DNA of 64,000 nucleotides from Naasia lichenicola (lineage in GTDB: Bacteria; Actinomycetota; Actinomycetes; Actinomycetales; Microbacteriaceae): assembly GCF_004801885.1 (NCBI RefSeq), contig NZ_SSSM01000005.1, positions 992,001 through 1,056,000 on the forward strand, given 5' to 3'. The position numbers and the translations under genes were made by a program. Positions 33,391 through 42,028 of the stretch are shown here, in pieces (the stretch's first letter is position 1; each line of letters opens with the position of its first letter). A model generated the notes under the pieces. The model did not search any database. It was not told the origin of the DNA and was given only the letters and a program-made list of their open reading frames with translations.

Positions 33391-36300
33391 GTGAACCTCG
33401 CGGATACCGTTCCCGTGCACCCGCAGAGCAACTCGACCTCTCCCGTCTCGGTGAGCACAGGGGATGGACGAGTGCCGTCCGTGAACGTCGCGGAGCCCGT
33501 CTGGGAGACCTGGCGCGAGCAGATCGCCGCCCTAGGCGGACCGTCGCCGCTGCTGCACTTCGTCGATTCTCCCCGCGTGCGGATCGAGCTGAGCACCACC
33601 CACCCCGGCGGCCTCGCGCAGTTCATCACCGGCAAGACGACCCTGCTCTCCAGCCTGATCCGCGACGATCTCGCCTTCCGCAGCGCATCCGTCGCCGCCT
33701 CGAACATCACCGCCAAGGGCGTCGAGCTGAGCGCGACCCGCGGCGTCGACTCCATCCAGCTCGGCATCGGCATCGCCGAGTGGAAGCACGAGAAGAAGGA
33801 GTACCGGGCTCCGATCCTGCTCCGGCCGATGGCGCTCCGCCGCTACGGCCGCGACTTCGAGCTGCGCCTCAAGGGTGCCCCGTATCTCAACCCCGCCTTG
33901 GCGCGCACGCTCCGCGAGCAGTTCGGCGTGACCCTCGACGCGAACGAGTTCGTCTCGCTTGCGACCTCGGGTGGATCGTTCAAGCCGCAGGCGGTCATCG
34001 ATCGGCTGCGCGCGCTCACGAGCCAGCTCGCCTGGTTCAACGTGCAGCCGCGCCTGGTCGCCTCCTCGTTCGCCGAGGTGTCGCCCAAGATGCTGGCGGA
34101 TGCGAAGAAGCTCGAGCACCCCGTGCTCGACGCGCTCGCCGGCAACCCGACCGCGCGCTGGTCGATCGGCGAGGCCTTCGTCGCGGCCGACCCCATCCAC
34201 CAGGATCAGCGGCCTCCCGCAAGCGACACCCTGCTGCTCGACGCGGACTCCGAGCAGGAGAACGTGGTCGCCCAGATCGCCGCAGGCAACTCCGTCGTCG
34301 TCAAGACGCTGCCGGGGACCGGTGGCACGCAGACGATCGTCAACGCGCTCGGCTGCCTTGTCGCCCAGCACAAGCGCGTGCTCGTGGTCAGCCCCCGCGG
34401 ATCCAGCCTGCGCGCGGTCAGCACGCGCCTGGCCGAGATCGGACTCCAGGGCATCGCGATCTCGCCGCGCACAGTCCGCCGCGACGTCATCCAGGCGATC
34501 AGCCGCAACGAGAAGGCCACCCAGACCAACATCGCCGAGGTCGACGACGCCCTGGTCCGGCTCCGGTCCGTGCTGCTCGACTACCGCGGGGCGCTCGCCC
34601 GCCGCGACCCCGTGCTCGGGGTGAGCGCGCTCGACGCCCTGGCCGAGCTCGCCCGCCTGTCGCTGATGGAGAACCCTCCGCAGACCACCTCGCGGCTCAC
34701 GCCTCGCGCGATCGAGGCCCTGGCCCGCGACCGCGATGCTGCCGCAGAGACCCTGATCCGCGCGGCCAGCCTGGGCGAGTTCCGCTACGGACCGGGTGAC
34801 TCGCCCTGGTACGGCGCCGACTTCGCCACCTCGGTCGCCGCGCAGAACGCGCATCAGACCGCGCGGCACCTCAACGAATCCGAGCTGCCGCGCCTGCTCG
34901 AACGCGCCAACGAGCTCGTCGGCAAGACCCGCCTGCGGCCGTTCGAGAGCATCCAGGAGCTGGGGATCTACCTGCGCCTGCTGCTCGACATCCGCGAGAC
35001 GCTCGACCGCTTCCAGCCCGTCGTCTTCGACCGCTCGCTCGGCGAGCTCATCGCGGCCACCGGATCGCGCCGCGACGCCGAGGCGATGACCGGCGGCAAC
35101 CGTCGGCGGCTCAAGAAGCTGGCTCGCGAATACGTGCGTCCCGGCGTGCACGTGCCCGATCTGCACGAGTCGCTCGTGCGTATCCAGCAGCAGCGCATGC
35201 TCTACCAGCGCTTCGTCACCGCGGGCGTCACGCCCGAGATCCCCGTCGGCATCGGCGACGTCCAAGTCGCCTACCAGCGCGTGGCCGCGGATCTCGAGTC
35301 GCTCGATGAGCCGCTGGGACTGACGGCCACCGGCCAGTCCCTGCTGACCATCCCGATCGGCATGCTGATCGCCAAGCTGAAGTCGCTCGCCGCCGACTCC
35401 GAGGTGCTCAAGAACCTGCAGGAGCGCACCTCGCTCATGGGCAACCTGCGCAACCTCGACCTCGATCCGCTGCTCGAGGACCTCTCTCGCCGGCACGTCT
35501 CCGAGGACCGCGTCGGCATCGAGCTCGAGCTGACCTGGTGGAGCTCGGTGCTCGAGCGGATGCTGGGCGAGGACCGCGCGCTGCTCGGCGGCAACACCCG
35601 AGTGCTCGATCGGCTCGAGGCGGACTTCCGCCTCGTCGACGAGGCGCACGCCGCCGGCGCCGCTCCGGCTCTGGCCTGGGCTCTCGCCGAGGCGTGGAAG
35701 CTCGGGATCGTCGACTGGCCCGATGAGGCGACCGCACTCAAGAACCTGCTGCGCAGCGAGCACGCCGATGCCGGATCGCTCTACGCGTCGGCGCCGCACC
35801 TGTCCCGACTCGTCGCACCGGTCTGGCTGGCGTCGCCCTACGACGTGCACGCCATCTCGGATGAGATCCCGTTCGACGCCGTCTTCCTTCTCGACGCGGG
35901 TGCCGTCAGCGTGGCCGAGAGCCTCGGCGGCATCCGCCGTGCGCGGCAGACGGTCGTCTTCGGCGACCCGGTCGCCGAGACTCCCGACAACTTCAGCATC
36001 GCCGTCGAGGACCTGACCGCGCCGCACGTCAACGAGTACGTGGACAGCGTCGAACTCGACGCGCGTCACGCGGATTCCGCGCTGGCCCGACTGGGGGAGA
36101 TGCTGCCGACGCTCGAGCTCACCCGCAGCTACCGGGCCGGCGGTCAGGACCTCGCCGAGCTGGTCAACCGCCGCTTCTACGGCGGCAAGATCTCCTCGAC
36201 GCCATGGGCGGGGACGTTCCTCGGCCGGGGCAGCCTCGTCCTCGAGTTCATCGAGGACGGTCACGGCATGCCCGACCCCGAGACCGGCGCCGTCGAGAGC

Positions 36301-37122
36301 GTCGACGTCGAGGTCGCCCGAGTCGTCGAGCTCGTCATCGAGCATGCGCTCACCCGTCCGCGCGAATCGCTGCTCGTCGTCACCGCATCGCAGAAGCACG
36401 CCGTTCGCGTGCAGGCGGCCGTGCTGCGCGCCGTCGCGAAGCGGATGGAGGTCACCGACTTCTTCCTGCGCGAGCAGGCGGAGCCGTTCCTCGTCACCAC
36501 TCTCGAGCAGGCGGTGGCGCTCAGCCGCGACCGGGTCATCTTCTCTGTCGGCTACGGGCGCACCCCGCACGGTCGGATGCTCTCCAACTTCGGCGCGCTG
36601 GGCAAGCCGGGCGGCGAGCGTCTGCTCGCGTCTGCCGTCACCCGCGCCCGTCGCTCCCTCGTGGTGCTCTCCTGCTTCCGCCCCGGAGACATCTCAGCCG
36701 ATCGGATGTCGCACGGCGTCCTGGCGCTGGGGGAGCTGCTGGAGGACGCGGAAGAGCGGATCGCCGAGCATCCCTCCGACATCGAGCACGCCGACGCGAT
36801 GCTGGTGGACCTGTCCCGCCGACTCGACGCCCTCGGCCTCACGACGGCGCTCAACTACCGCGGAACCCTCGGGCTCGTCGCGTCGTATGAAGGCCGTGCG
36901 ATCGCGATCGAGACCGACGCCACCGTCGCGGAGCTGAGCCTGCGCGAATCGCTGCGGCTGCGTCCCGAGATGCTCAAGCGCCTCGGCTGGCACTACCTGC
37001 GCGTGCACAGCTTCGAGCTCTTCGCGGACCCCGAATCCGTCGCACTCAAGATCGCCGTCGCGCTGGGAGCCCGGCACCTCGAGCCGCACACGCAGGCGAT
37101 CCCCGTCATCGACGGCGACTGA
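33391..37122 (+). CDS. Large SF1 helicase-like protein with degenerate Walker motifs and C-terminal Vsr-like domain
   Basis: A 1243-aa cytoplasmic protein. At residues 307-315 LPGTGGTQT occupies the P-loop position but lacks the Lys of GxGKT. The Walker B place reads VFLLDAGAVSVAE without the catalytic DE. Later motifs fit SF1 helicases: LELTRSYRAGGQDLAELVN (motif IV-like), LLVVTASQKHAVRVQAAVL, and ASAVTRARRSLVVLS (motif VI). The last 80 residues (LVASYEGRAIAIETD ... GWHYLRVHSFELFADP) look like a Vsr-type endonuclease fold. It may be a catalytically altered helicase-nuclease for DNA repair or defence; the function is unknown. The start is uncertain: GTG 33391, or GTG 33472 just before the conserved VWETWREQIAALG. 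Confidence 0.75.
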   Translation: MNLADTVPVHPQSNSTSPVSVSTGDGRVPSVNVAEPVWETWREQIAALGGPSPLLHFVDSPRVRIELSTTHPGGLAQFITGKTTLLSSLIRDDLAFRSASVAASNITAKGVELSATRGVDSIQLGIGIAEWKHEKKEYRAPILLRPMALRRYGRDFELRLKGAPYLNPALARTLREQFGVTLDANEFVSLATSGGSFKPQAVIDRLRALTSQLAWFNVQPRLVASSFAEVSPKMLADAKKLEHPVLDALAGNPTARWSIGEAFVAADPIHQDQRPPASDTLLLDADSEQENVVAQIAAGNSVVVKTLPGTGGTQTIVNALGCLVAQHKRVLVVSPRGSSLRAVSTRLAEIGLQGIAISPRTVRRDVIQAISRNEKATQTNIAEVDDALVRLRSVLLDYRGALARRDPVLGVSALDALAELARLSLMENPPQTTSRLTPRAIEALARDRDAAAETLIRAASLGEFRYGPGDSPWYGADFATSVAAQNAHQTARHLNESELPRLLERANELVGKTRLRPFESIQELGIYLRLLLDIRETLDRFQPVVFDRSLGELIAATGSRRDAEAMTGGNRRRLKKLAREYVRPGVHVPDLHESLVRIQQQRMLYQRFVTAGVTPEIPVGIGDVQVAYQRVAADLESLDEPLGLTATGQSLLTIPIGMLIAKLKSLAADSEVLKNLQERTSLMGNLRNLDLDPLLEDLSRRHVSEDRVGIELELTWWSSVLERMLGEDRALLGGNTRVLDRLEADFRLVDEAHAAGAAPALAWALAEAWKLGIVDWPDEATALKNLLRSEHADAGSLYASAPHLSRLVAPVWLASPYDVHAISDEIPFDAVFLLDAGAVSVAESLGGIRRARQTVVFGDPVAETPDNFSIAVEDLTAPHVNEYVDSVELDARHADSALARLGEMLPTLELTRSYRAGGQDLAELVNRRFYGGKISSTPWAGTFLGRGSLVLEFIEDGHGMPDPETGAVESVDVEVARVVELVIEHALTRPRESLLVVTASQKHAVRVQAAVLRAVAKRMEVTDFFLREQAEPFLVTTLEQAVALSRDRVIFSVGYGRTPHGRMLSNFGALGKPGGERLLASAVTRARRSLVVLSCFRPGDISADRMSHGVLALGELLEDAEERIAEHPSDIEHADAMLVDLSRRLDALGLTTALNYRGTLGLVASYEGRAIAIETDATVAELSLRESLRLRPEMLKRLGWHYLRVHSFELFADPESVALKIAVALGARHLEPHTQAIPVIDGD

Positions 37123-37148
37123 GCCCCTTCACCTCCGGGTTTCAGGGC

Positions 37149-37206
37149 CGAACTGCCCAGTTCTGCCGCCTGATGTGCGATCCACGCGGCAGAAGTGGGC
37201 AGTTCG
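37149..37206. repeat. Palindromic element B, copy 1
   Basis: Arms CGAACTGCCCAGTTCTGCCG.. (37149-37169) and its inverse (37186-37206), with one mismatch in 21 bp. It lies between the helicase-like gene and the small gene at 37259. A second copy is at 49420-49475. Confidence 0.8.
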
Positions 37207-37258
37207 TCCGCTTGCTCGCCGGGCTCGGATCGGATGGCGCCGGTAGGGTCGTCAGGTC

Positions 37259-37444
37259 ATGACCGATCAGCCGCGCCGTCCCCGGGTTCCGCGTCGGGTG
37301 ACCACCCCGCCCGTGCCGGGATCCGATCCGACGCCGCAGGCGGTCCGCCCGGTTCTCTCCTCAGAGGACGACGAGCGACGCTGGGGCGATACGCCCGGTC
37401 CGAACGACGACCGACTCAAGGCGGACAAGCCCCCGCACTACTGA
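37259..37444 (+). CDS. Small Pro/Arg-rich protein
   Basis: A 61-aa hydrophilic protein (MTDQPRRPRVPRRVTTPPVP ... ending LKADKPPHY) with no predicted fold. Related short proteins with a KPPHY-like end are familiar from Microbacteriaceae near mscL, which is the reason to call it a gene. The ribosome binding site is weak. Function unknown. Confidence 0.55.
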   Translation: MTDQPRRPRVPRRVTTPPVPGSDPTPQAVRPVLSSEDDERRWGDTPGPNDDRLKADKPPHY

Positions 37445-37462
37445 GTCGACGCGCACGCCGAC

Positions 37463-37545
37463 GGCCACCTTTCGGGACGTTCGGCCACCTTTCGAAGGGT
37501 GGCCGAAGGTGTCCAAAGGTGGCCGAGTCGCGTCCAAAGGTGGCC
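37463..37545. repeat. Phased half-site array C, copy 1 (GGCCACCTTT / AAAGGTGGCC)
   Basis: Two forward half-sites start at 37463 and 37483 and three inverse ones at 37495 (one mismatch), 37515 and 37536. Within each orientation the spacing is 20-21 bp, about two helical turns. The array sits between the convergent ends of the small gene and mscL. The same design recurs at 51151-51253. Confidence 0.8.
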
Positions 37546-37562
37546 GGGCGGGCCCGAGCGGG

Positions 37563-38063
37563 TCAGACCTTGGGGAGGGTGATCGCGCCGGTGCCGTGCT
37601 TGCCCGCGGTCGAGCGGAGGTTCGAGTCCGCCTGGGCCGCGAGAAGGTCGCGGATCTCTGTGAGCAGCTCCTCCGAGGTCGGCGGCAGGTGCTCGGGGGT
37701 GGCCTCGGGAACCGCCTTCTGCTTGGCGAACGCCAGCTTGGCGAAGTGGTTGACGGGCAGGACGATCGCGAAGTAGACGACCGCCGCGACGATCAGGAAG
37801 TTGAGCACCGCTGCGAGCGCGGCGCCGAACATGATCTTGGCCGTGCCGCCGCTGGTCGTCGGAATGTTCACGACCAGCGCGGTGCTCAGGCTCTCCGCGT
37901 TGAAGATCGCCCCGATGAGTGGAGTGATGATGAACGTGACGATCGCGGTCACGATGGCGGTGAACGCCGTGCCGATGACGACGGCGACGGCCAGATCGAT
38001 GACGTTGCCGCGCAGGATGAACTCGCGGAAGCCGCGCAGGATCCCGCCCTTCTCGTCGCTCAT
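37563..38063 (-). CDS. mscL: Large-conductance mechanosensitive channel
   Basis: A 166-aa protein with the MscL N-terminal helix and TM1 (GFREFILRGNVIDLAVAVVI), a periplasmic loop, TM2 (AVLNFLIVAAVVYFAIVLPV), and a cytoplasmic bundle helix (TSEELLTEIRDLLAAQ). It opens on membrane tension and saves cells from hypo-osmotic shock as a pentamer in the cell membrane. The start ATG overlaps the stop of the FmdB-like gene (ATGA), and GGGAG lies 7 nt upstream. Confidence 0.95.
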   Translation of the reverse strand: MSDEKGGILRGFREFILRGNVIDLAVAVVIGTAFTAIVTAIVTFIITPLIGAIFNAESLSTALVVNIPTTSGGTAKIMFGAALAAVLNFLIVAAVVYFAIVLPVNHFAKLAFAKQKAVPEATPEHLPPTSEELLTEIRDLLAAQADSNLRSTAGKHGTGAITLPKV

Positions 38064-38416
38064 GAGGATGCTCCCGAGGTCGATGCGGGCTTGGCCGCCG
38101 GCGTGGACGTGGATGTGGTGCTGGTGCCCGAGGATCCGGAGCCGCCCGACTCGGACGACTTCGAGCCCGAGCCCGAGCTGGACCCCGAATCGCCGGAGCC
38201 GGAGGAGGACGTCGACGACGACCCCTCGGACTTGGGTGCGGGACGGGAGTCGGTCCGGTAGAAGCCCGATCCGTTGAACGAGACACCGATGGGCGAGAAG
38301 ACCTTGCGGAGCGAGCCGCCGCAGACGTCGCACACGGTCAGAGCGTCATCCGAGAAGGACTGGACGATGTCGAAGGCGTTTCCGCACGTCGGACACTTGT
38401 AGGAGTAGGTCGGCAT
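38060..38416 (-). CDS. FmdB-family zinc-ribbon protein
   Basis: A 118-aa protein. Residues 1-45 are the FmdB zinc ribbon (MPTYSYKCPTCGNAFDIVQS, CDVCGG) with two CxxC knuckles. The C-terminal 60 residues are almost only Ser, Gly, Thr and Lys and must be disordered. It is translationally coupled to mscL. The role is unknown; it was first described as a putative regulator in formamidase operons. Confidence 0.92.
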   Translation of the reverse strand: MPTYSYKCPTCGNAFDIVQSFSDDALTVCDVCGGSLRKVFSPIGVSFNGSGFYRTDSRPAPKSEGSSSTSSSGSGDSGSSSGSGSKSSESGGSGSSGTSTTSTSTPAAKPASTSGASS

Positions 38417-38449
38417 GAGACGTCTCTCGAGAAGGGGAGCGAGCGGGAT

Positions 38450-39049
38450 TCAGCCGCGACGCACCGGTGCGAAGCGGACGGTCCGCGTCGGAGTGACGGC
38501 GCCGTCCACCGGCTGGTCGTGGCGCTCACGGGGAACGTCAGCGAGCAACTCGCTGTCGAAGACTACCGCGTACACCGGCGGGCACTTCTCCATCGATCCC
38601 AGTGTCTTGTCGAAGTACCCCCGGCCCCATCCCATCCGGGTTCCGCGCCCATCGACGGCGGCGGCGGGCACGATGATCAGGCCGACGTCGTTGATCGCCA
38701 TCGGACTGAGCACCTCGCCGGCGAGGGACGGCATGCCGAACGCGTCGACCTCCTCCTCCGTCTCCTCGTCCGCAAGAGTCCAGTCGAGCAGCCCGTCGAC
38801 CCGGGAGATGGGCAGGAGGGCGCGGATGTCGTTCGCGAGCGCCCAATGCAGGAACGGGCGGGTGTCGGGCTCGTCGCTCGACGACAGGTAGGCCGAGACC
38901 GAGGTGGCCCCCAGGCTGCCCACGAGCTGGATCAGCTGCTCGGTGAAGCCCTCGCTGGCGGCGGCCCGTTCCGTGCTGGTCAGATTGCGCCGACGCTCCC
39001 GCAACTCAGCCCGAAGTGCCCTCTTTTGGTGGGTCGGATCGGTCGGCAT
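38450..39049 (-). CDS. 5-formyltetrahydrofolate cyclo-ligase
   Basis: A 199-aa protein with an N-terminal KRALRAELRERRRNLTSTER and the family signature GTRMGWGRGYFDKTL (ATP/folate binding). It converts 5-formyl-THF to 5,10-methenyl-THF with ATP. It is divergent from galU with a 40-nt gap and codirectional with the FmdB and mscL genes; this block order is typical of the group. Confidence 0.93.
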   Translation of the reverse strand: MPTDPTHQKRALRAELRERRRNLTSTERAAASEGFTEQLIQLVGSLGATSVSAYLSSSDEPDTRPFLHWALANDIRALLPISRVDGLLDWTLADEETEEEVDAFGMPSLAGEVLSPMAINDVGLIIVPAAAVDGRGTRMGWGRGYFDKTLGSMEKCPPVYAVVFDSELLADVPRERHDQPVDGAVTPTRTVRFAPVRRG

Positions 39050-39089
39050 GGCATGATTTTAGGCTTTCCCGGCCGGTAGCCTTGCCACC

Positions 39090-39995
39090 ATGGCTTACCA
39101 CATCACTAAAGCGGTCATCCCTGCCGCCGGTCTCGGCACCCGATTCCTCCCGGCAACCAAAGCGATGCCCAAGGAGATGCTGCCGGTCGTCGACAAGCCC
39201 GCCATCCAGTACGTGGTGGAGGAGGCGGTCGCCGCAGGCCTCAACGATGTGCTCATGGTCACCGGTCGCAACAAGTACGCGCTCGAGAACCACTTCGACC
39301 GCGTCGCCGAGCTCGAGGCCACCCTCGAGGCGAAGGGCGACCTCGCCAAGCTCCAGCGCGTGCAGGAGTCGACCGGCCTCGCCGACCTCCACTACACCCG
39401 TCAGGGCGACCCGAAGGGGCTCGGCCACGCGGTGCTCCAGGCCAAGATGCACGTCGGCCGCGAGCCATTCGCGGTTCTCCTCGGCGACGACCTGATCGAC
39501 GCGCGCGACCCGCTGCTGTCGCGGATGATCGAGGTCCAGCAGGCCCGTCGCACCTCCGTCGTGGCGCTCATGGAGGTCGACCCCTCGCAGATCCACCTCT
39601 ACGGTGCCGCCGCGGTGGAGCTCACCGACGAGGAGGATGTCGTGCGCATCACCGGCCTCGTGGAGAAGCCGTCCGCTGAGACCGCGCCGTCCAACTACGC
39701 CATCATCGGTCGCTACGTCCTGCGGCCCGAGGTCTTCGACGTGCTCGAGACCACCGCTCCCGGCAAGGGCGGCGAGATCCAGCTGACCGACGCGCTGCAG
39801 CGGCTCGCCGTGGCTCCTGACTGGACGGGCGGCGTCTACGGTGTTGTCTTCCGTGGACGGCGCTACGACACCGGCGACAAGATCGACTACATCAAGGCGA
39901 TCGTGCAGCTGGCGTGCGACCGCGACGACCTCGGCCCCGAGCTCCGCCCGTGGCTGATGGACTTCGTGGCGTCACTGTCCGCGCCCGTCAAGTAG
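39090..39995 (+). CDS. galU: UTP-glucose-1-phosphate uridylyltransferase
   Basis: A 301-aa nucleotidyltransferase with the N-terminal motif GLGTRFLPATKAMPKEMLPV, FAVLLGDDLI (metal Asp), GLVEKPSAETAPSNYAIIGR and the C-terminal GRRYDTGDKIDYIKA. It makes UDP-glucose for cell-envelope polysaccharides and glycolipids. It is followed by rimJ and the SepX/GlpR-like gene. Confidence 0.96.
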   Translation: MAYHITKAVIPAAGLGTRFLPATKAMPKEMLPVVDKPAIQYVVEEAVAAGLNDVLMVTGRNKYALENHFDRVAELEATLEAKGDLAKLQRVQESTGLADLHYTRQGDPKGLGHAVLQAKMHVGREPFAVLLGDDLIDARDPLLSRMIEVQQARRTSVVALMEVDPSQIHLYGAAAVELTDEEDVVRITGLVEKPSAETAPSNYAIIGRYVLRPEVFDVLETTAPGKGGEIQLTDALQRLAVAPDWTGGVYGVVFRGRRYDTGDKIDYIKAIVQLACDRDDLGPELRPWLMDFVASLSAPVK

Positions 39996-40053
39996 CGCGC
40001 GTTCCGCTCAGGCCGGTCACGCAGAACTCCCAGTAGAAGAGGACCGTCCGCAC

Positions 40054-40704
40054 GTGGCGATCATTCCCACCCTTCGCTCCGGGCGGACGACGATCCGACC
40101 CATCCGTCTGCGCGATGCGCGGCCGATGGAGCGCGAGCTGATCGAGAACCGCGGCTGGCTGCGGGAGTGGGAGGCCACGAACCCGCGGGGCCCGATCAGC
40201 TTCGACACCCGAGCGTCCATCCGTGCGCTCCAGGGCAATGCGCGCACGGGCCAGGGCCTCCCGTTCGCCATCGAGGTGGACGACCAGTTCGCCGGTCAGC
40301 TCAACGTCTCAGGGATCGCCTACGGCTCCACCTCGTCCGCATCCATCGGCTACTGGATCGCTGAGCGCTTCGCCGGTTCCGGCGCGACGCCCACCTCCGT
40401 GGCGCTGGCGACGGACTACTGCTTCCAGCAGCTCGGACTGCATCGGATGGAGATCTGCATCCGACCCGAGAACGCCAAGTCGCTGCGGGTGGTCGAGAAG
40501 CTCGGCTTCCGGTATGAGGGCTTGCGGCGGCGCTTCATCCACATCAACGGCGACTGGCGCGACCACTTCTGCTTCGCCCTGGTGGCGGAGGAGCTGGACG
40601 AGGGCGTGCTCGAGCGCTGGGCCGGCGGACGGGTGCCCGCTGAGAACGCGCAGATTCCGGAGAGCGACCGCGAGGCGGCCCGCACGCAGTTCCCGCCCCG
40701 CTGA
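40054..40704 (+). CDS. rimJ: GNAT N-acetyltransferase, RimJ-like
   Basis: A 216-aa GNAT protein: IGYWIAERFAGSGATPTSVAL (acetyl-CoA loop region), LGLHRMEICIRPENAKSLRV, VEKLGFRYEGLRRRFIHING, DHFCFALVAEEL. RimJ/RimL-type enzymes acetylate N-terminal residues of proteins, classically ribosomal S5. The start is GTG. It is the usual neighbour of galU in actinobacteria, but here directly adjacent. Confidence 0.88.
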   Translation: MAIIPTLRSGRTTIRPIRLRDARPMERELIENRGWLREWEATNPRGPISFDTRASIRALQGNARTGQGLPFAIEVDDQFAGQLNVSGIAYGSTSSASIGYWIAERFAGSGATPTSVALATDYCFQQLGLHRMEICIRPENAKSLRVVEKLGFRYEGLRRRFIHINGDWRDHFCFALVAEELDEGVLERWAGGRVPAENAQIPESDREAARTQFPPR

Positions 40705-40746
40705 ACCGCCTCTCACCAGTTCCGCCGTCGGGAGTGCCCTTTACCT

Positions 40747-40765
40747 CAAAGTTCGAGGAACTTTG
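40747..40765. repeat. Short perfect inverted repeat between rimJ and the SepX-like gene
   Basis: CAAAGTTC-GAG-GAACTTTG, 8-bp arms with 3-nt loop, 60 nt before the next start codon. It could be a short hairpin or an operator of the downstream gene; no T-run follows. Confidence 0.45.
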
Positions 40766-40824
40766 TGGCGGACACGCCCCACGCTTCCGAGGTCCGCGGA
40801 TCGCACGCCCCTACCTTTGGGGAC

Positions 40825-41790
40825 ATGGGAGTTGAAGGCGTCGGCGGGGGAGTGATCATCGCGATCGCTGCAGCGCTCTGGCTCGTCTACCTCATGCCGA
40901 CGTGGCTCCGCCGGCGGCAGTACATGGCCACCGAGCGCAACGCGGTACGCCTGCAGCAGACCCTCCGGATCCTCGCCGAGACGGCCGAGATCCCGGATGA
41001 GGTCCGCGCCGAGGCCACCGCCAAGAGCGTCGCCGAGCAGCACCGGGCGCTCCGGCAGTCCGCGCGGAAGGCCGAGTCCGTCTCCCGATCCAACGATGCG
41101 GCAGCGTCCCGCGAGCTCTCGCGCAAGCGCCAGTCGAAGCGGACGACGGTCAAGGACGCCGAGCTGCGCGAGCCCATCAAGAAGGCCGCCGCCGTCTCCG
41201 CAATCGCAGCTTCTCGACTTCGTCGCACCCGCCTGATGTCCACCGTGGTCCTCGTCGCCGCCATCGTCGGCGCGGTCTTCGGGGCGACCGAGGTGCTGAC
41301 GACAGGTTCATGGATCGCTCTCGTGGCGTCCGTCGTCGTCGGATTCGGCGCGCTCGGCATGCTCCAGCGGATCGCCACGGTCGCCGCAGCGCGCCGCGCG
41401 ACCCAGGAGGTCGACCGCACGATCACGGTGGCGCCGCCTGTGCAGAGCTTCACCGACTGGCAGCGCAGTGACCCGGAGCGTCCGACCTGGACGCCCGTCC
41501 CGCTGCCGAAGCCGCTCTATCTGTCTCACCGCGAGGACGCCCCGGGCATCGACTTCTCGCGGGTGCGTGCGGAGGCGGCCGCGGCCGCCGAGGCGGATGA
41601 GCTGCTCCGTGCCGCGCTCGCCGAGCCCGAGGTGACTCAGCTCTCCACGAAGCGCGAGCAGAAGGCAGCAGCGCCTGCGGCCTCCGAATCCTCCGACGGA
41701 TCCGGCTACGCGGCCATGGGGCACATCGGCGAGACCTCGCCGGGCATCACGGACCTCAACGACGTGCTGCGCCGCCGTCGCGCCGTCTGA
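40825..41790 (+). CDS. SepX/GlpR-like actinobacterial divisome membrane protein
   Basis: A 321-aa protein with an N-terminal TM (GGGVIIAIAAALWLVYLMPTW), RRRQYMATERNAVRLQQTLR, a basic middle, two further TM segments at about 140-190 (LMSTVVLVAAIVGAVFG and SWIALVASVVVGFGALGM), and a disordered tail ending DLNDVLRRRRAV. Topology and position after galU and rimJ match the GlpR/SepX proteins that link the Glp protein and FtsZ to the membrane in corynebacteria and streptomycetes. No glp/moeA gene lies between galU and rimJ here. GGGGA is close to the ATG. The call rests on synteny and topology. Confidence 0.75.
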   Translation: MGVEGVGGGVIIAIAAALWLVYLMPTWLRRRQYMATERNAVRLQQTLRILAETAEIPDEVRAEATAKSVAEQHRALRQSARKAESVSRSNDAAASRELSRKRQSKRTTVKDAELREPIKKAAAVSAIAASRLRRTRLMSTVVLVAAIVGAVFGATEVLTTGSWIALVASVVVGFGALGMLQRIATVAAARRATQEVDRTITVAPPVQSFTDWQRSDPERPTWTPVPLPKPLYLSHREDAPGIDFSRVRAEAAAAAEADELLRAALAEPEVTQLSTKREQKAAAPAASESSDGSGYAAMGHIGETSPGITDLNDVLRRRRAV

Positions 41791-41833
41791 GCAGTTCGGC
41801 ACGACGCGGTAATGCGGACACCGCGCGGTCGTG

Positions 41834-41871
41834 CGGACAAAAAGCGATCGGGTGCCAGAGCGTTTTGTCCG
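41834..41871. repeat. Inverted repeat downstream of the SepX-like gene
   Basis: CGGACAAAA (41834-41842) and TTTTGTCCG (41863-41871), a perfect 9-bp dyad with 20-nt loop containing AGCG...GAGCG. The right arm starts with TTTT, so it may be a weak terminator before tRNA-Ala. Confidence 0.45.
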
Positions 41872-41948
41872 AAGCGCATCGTTGAGATGACCCCGGGGTG
41901 TCGGCGGGCGGGGAGCGGGTTCCGTTCCTGATATCGTTGACGGGCACT

Positions 41949-42022
41949 TGGGCCTATGGCGCAGTTGGTAGCGCGCCTCGTTCGCATCGAGGAGGTCAGG
42001 GGTTCGAATCCCCTTAGGTCCA
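41949..42022 (+). tRNA. tRNA-Ala (anticodon CGC)
   Basis: Acceptor GGGCCTA/TAGGTCC with discriminator A and encoded CCA just after it (42023-42025), D arm GCGC...GCGC, anticodon stem CCTCG/CGAGG with loop TTCGCAT (CGC, decoding GCG), and T arm with TTCGAAT loop. There is one G more than usual between variable loop and T loop. A strong terminator follows. Confidence 0.95.
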
Positions 42023-42028
42023 CCAAGT

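Noticed and set aside
33532-36570. A 1012-codon open frame opposite the helicase-like gene
   Set aside because: Same shadow effect; it contains long runs of Glu, Asp, Gln and Arg and no recognisable fold.
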